Part shown: positions 62,282-64,000 of the stretch, one piece after another | Position numbering within the stretch: the stretch's first letter is position 1 | How the letters are laid out: each line of letters begins with the position of its first letter | Assembly (NCBI GenBank): GCA_023091665.1 | Contig: JALJCQ010000009.1 | Coordinates: 3,286,001-3,350,000 of the forward strand | Source of the DNA: Pythium myriotylum | Taxonomy: Eukaryota; Oomycota; Peronosporomycetes; Pythiales; Pythiaceae | Direction: 5' to 3' | Length of the DNA: 64,000 nt | Notes under the pieces: generated by a model | Told to the model about the DNA's origin: nothing | Database searches by the model: none | Seen by the model: only the letters and a program-made list of their open reading frames with translations | Program-made: the position numbers and the translations under genes

Positions 62282-64000
62282 ATGTTCAGCGACGATGAGG
62301 AAAAAGAAGTAGAAGAGAAGAAACCGGCACGCGATGATGAAGAAAGCTTCCATTCGGTTAGCGACGGCGAGCGTGTCAAGTCGAGCCAACGAGCCGGGAA
62401 GGGCGCGAGCGCTCGGTCTGAGAAGGCTGGCGACAGACCTCCCTTGAGGAAGTCGTCATCAAAGCCGGAGGCCGGTGGTGCTCGAGGTCGAGAACTGGGG
62501 CGAGACCGTGCAGGGACGCCAGACACGGCGAGCGAGTCCGGCGTGAAGTCCAAGGGGCGCAGCGCTAAGCGCGCGCCGAAGTCGCAATCCGGCACCAAGT
62601 CGTCTTCCAGAGCCGGTCGGAAGGACCCAGTGACTCCATCCAACGCACCCGCTGCGGCGTTAACCAACGCTGAGCGCTTCGAAGTGCGCAGTCTCGTTGA
62701 CCACTGGGTCCAAGCCGGCCGTGGGCGCCAGTCTCCTAACCCGGTCGGCCGAGCTGTGAGCACGCCGCCGGAGCTGGTCCCGCTCGCTCAAGATGTGATG
62801 GAGAAGTGTCATGAACCGGTGTCATGGTTGACCGAATTCGGCGTGGTTCACGAAGGAACCCCCGCTGGTGTCCGTATGGACTTGTTCAAGTTGGTCGACC
62901 GACCTCTCGACATGGTTGAGAGGATTACGGTGTTTCAGTCGGCTCTCTGGCAGACTGGTTATTCGTTCATGAACCTTGTGCCATCCGCTCAAGCCGGCTC
63001 ATCACTTCGTCTAGCCGGCCTGCTCGACGTTGAAGTTGAATCAACAATCAGCTTCGCCATGGTACTTCTACACGTCGAGACGGAAGCGTGGATCGATCAC
63101 CGGTTGCGCAGCGCGTCCAGCCAAGTGGCTCGATCTCAAGCAGAACCCGCTCTACGTGCGGTGCGTATCACCGCAGAGCCAGGATCTCCGTCCACGCAAC
63201 GGGTAACCCGCTCCGAAGATGCCTCTGACGCATCCGGTCACTCGCCGAGCCTGCAGTCGACGCGACTGAGCTCGCCCGACCATCGCCGTGACTGGGCACG
63301 TCGTGCACAACCAGTCGAGCAGGGGCGTCAAGTGTTTCAACCAGCGATCCCGGTCTCTCAGGTTGTGCATCAGCATCAACCGCCTTCGTGCTACGAGGAT
63401 TCGATGTTGTGGTTCGACCAGCTCGAACGACCAGTGCGTTACAACTGAGGCGGGTTGCTCGACGCGTTCCGAGCCGAGTTCTGCGAGTCGCGTGACTCAC
63501 CGGCCGAGCGTTACTACAACGCTAAGCAGAAGCGTCATGAGTCGCCGCGCGATTATCTGTGGCGCTACAACGCTCTGGCCAAGAAGGCACGCGTCCGACT
63601 TGTGAGCCCAGACGACCTGCGACCACATGTGAACCGGTTCATCCGTACGCTCTCCGACCCCGATACTCGGCATGCGCTAGCCGGCAGGTCATTCAGTACG
63701 CTGAAGAAGCTCGACCAGACGTTGCTGGACCTCGAGGACCAGTCGGCTCAGCCGGCGTATCCGGCATCTCGTCCGCGAGCCAGGTCCGAGGAGCGTAACC
63801 AAGCGTCAAACCGGCAGCCTGCTCGTGTGTACTACACGTACGACGACGATGAAGACCGCGAGTTGGCTTCGCGAGCCAGGCAGCGCCCGATGGTCCGCTT
63901 CGAAGATCCGCCGGGTGACGAGTGCGGCGAAGAGTGGCATGACCGAGCTGAACCGGTGTTCCAAGCCGTTGTCGACCGGTCTCGCGACCGTGGTCGACCT
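62282..64000 (+). pseudogene. Gag polyprotein, interrupted by an in-frame TGA, truncated by the window
   Basis: From the ATG at 62282 the frame encodes an acidic/basic disordered N-terminus, then a helical region (WLTEFGVVHEGTPAGVRMDL) and TGYSFMNLVPS. A TGA at 63446-63448 follows LERPVRYN. The same frame reopens at once with LLDAFRAEFCESRDSPAERYY and LWRYNALAKKARVRL, a retrotransposon Gag (capsid) motif region, and stays open to 64000. The TGA may be a disabling mutation or a read-through site. No zinc knuckle is reached before the edge. Confidence 0.65.

Larger units (their letters stand above)
60942..64000 (+). mobile_element. Gypsy-like LTR retrotransposon, 5' part
   Basis: A probable LTR, a leader and a Gag reading frame run off the window end. 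The element appears to have inserted into the hAT-like fragment. Pol is not in view. Confidence 0.7.

Overview
The window reads as nuclear DNA of an oomycete (water mould), probably a plant-associated one. The evidence is short introns (mostly 45-100 nt) with GT/GC-AG ends, tight gene spacing, a Crinkler (CRN) effector with an LFLAK-like segment and an HVLV..P motif, a secreted GH28 polygalacturonase, GT60-type glycosyltransferases, and Mutator-like and Gypsy-like elements. Genus cannot be decided from the sequence alone.

Region 1 (1-25.5 kb) is ordinary, gene-dense chromosome: PEX10, a C1D-family exosome cofactor, a one-finger C2H2 protein, two GT60 paralogues about 13 kb apart in opposite orientation, a tandem pair of secreted proteins sharing an almost identical C-terminal domain, a multi-span membrane protein, the proteasome activator PA200/Blm10, a mitochondrial-looking armadillo protein divergently paired with the U-box cyclophilin PPIL2, and a CDKL-type kinase.

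Region 2 (25.5-44.7 kb) is a head-to-tail array of eight divergent paralogues (called P1-P8 here) of a family I do not recognise. Complete members share an N-terminal helical module, an acidic low-complexity linker that often begins with a SUMO-interaction-like motif, three further modules encoded around two phase-2 introns, and a basic C-terminus. P5 is broken by a 1.4-kb Mutator-like element with perfect 48-bp inverted repeats and a 10-bp target duplication, and also by a frameshift.

Region 3 (45.3-57.7 kb) is a giant inverted repeat. Two arms of about 4.4 kb, nearly identical for 4.27 kb, each carry one CRN gene and one broken family member (P9). They flank a 3.4-kb spacer holding the polygalacturonase gene and another broken family member (P10). 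The left CRN copy has lost one base and is frameshifted; the right copy is intact.

Region 4 (57.7-64 kb) has a von Willebrand A/alpha-kinase gene, a 3' fragment of one more family member (P11), a BED-finger (hAT-like) transposase fragment, and the start of a Gypsy-like LTR retrotransposon that runs off the window.

Housekeeping genes therefore stop abruptly at 25.5 kb and give way to a fast-changing zone of family expansion, pseudogenes, transposons, an effector and a cell-wall-degrading enzyme. The unrecognised P family is the best candidate for an undescribed system; its biochemical role cannot be read from the sequence.
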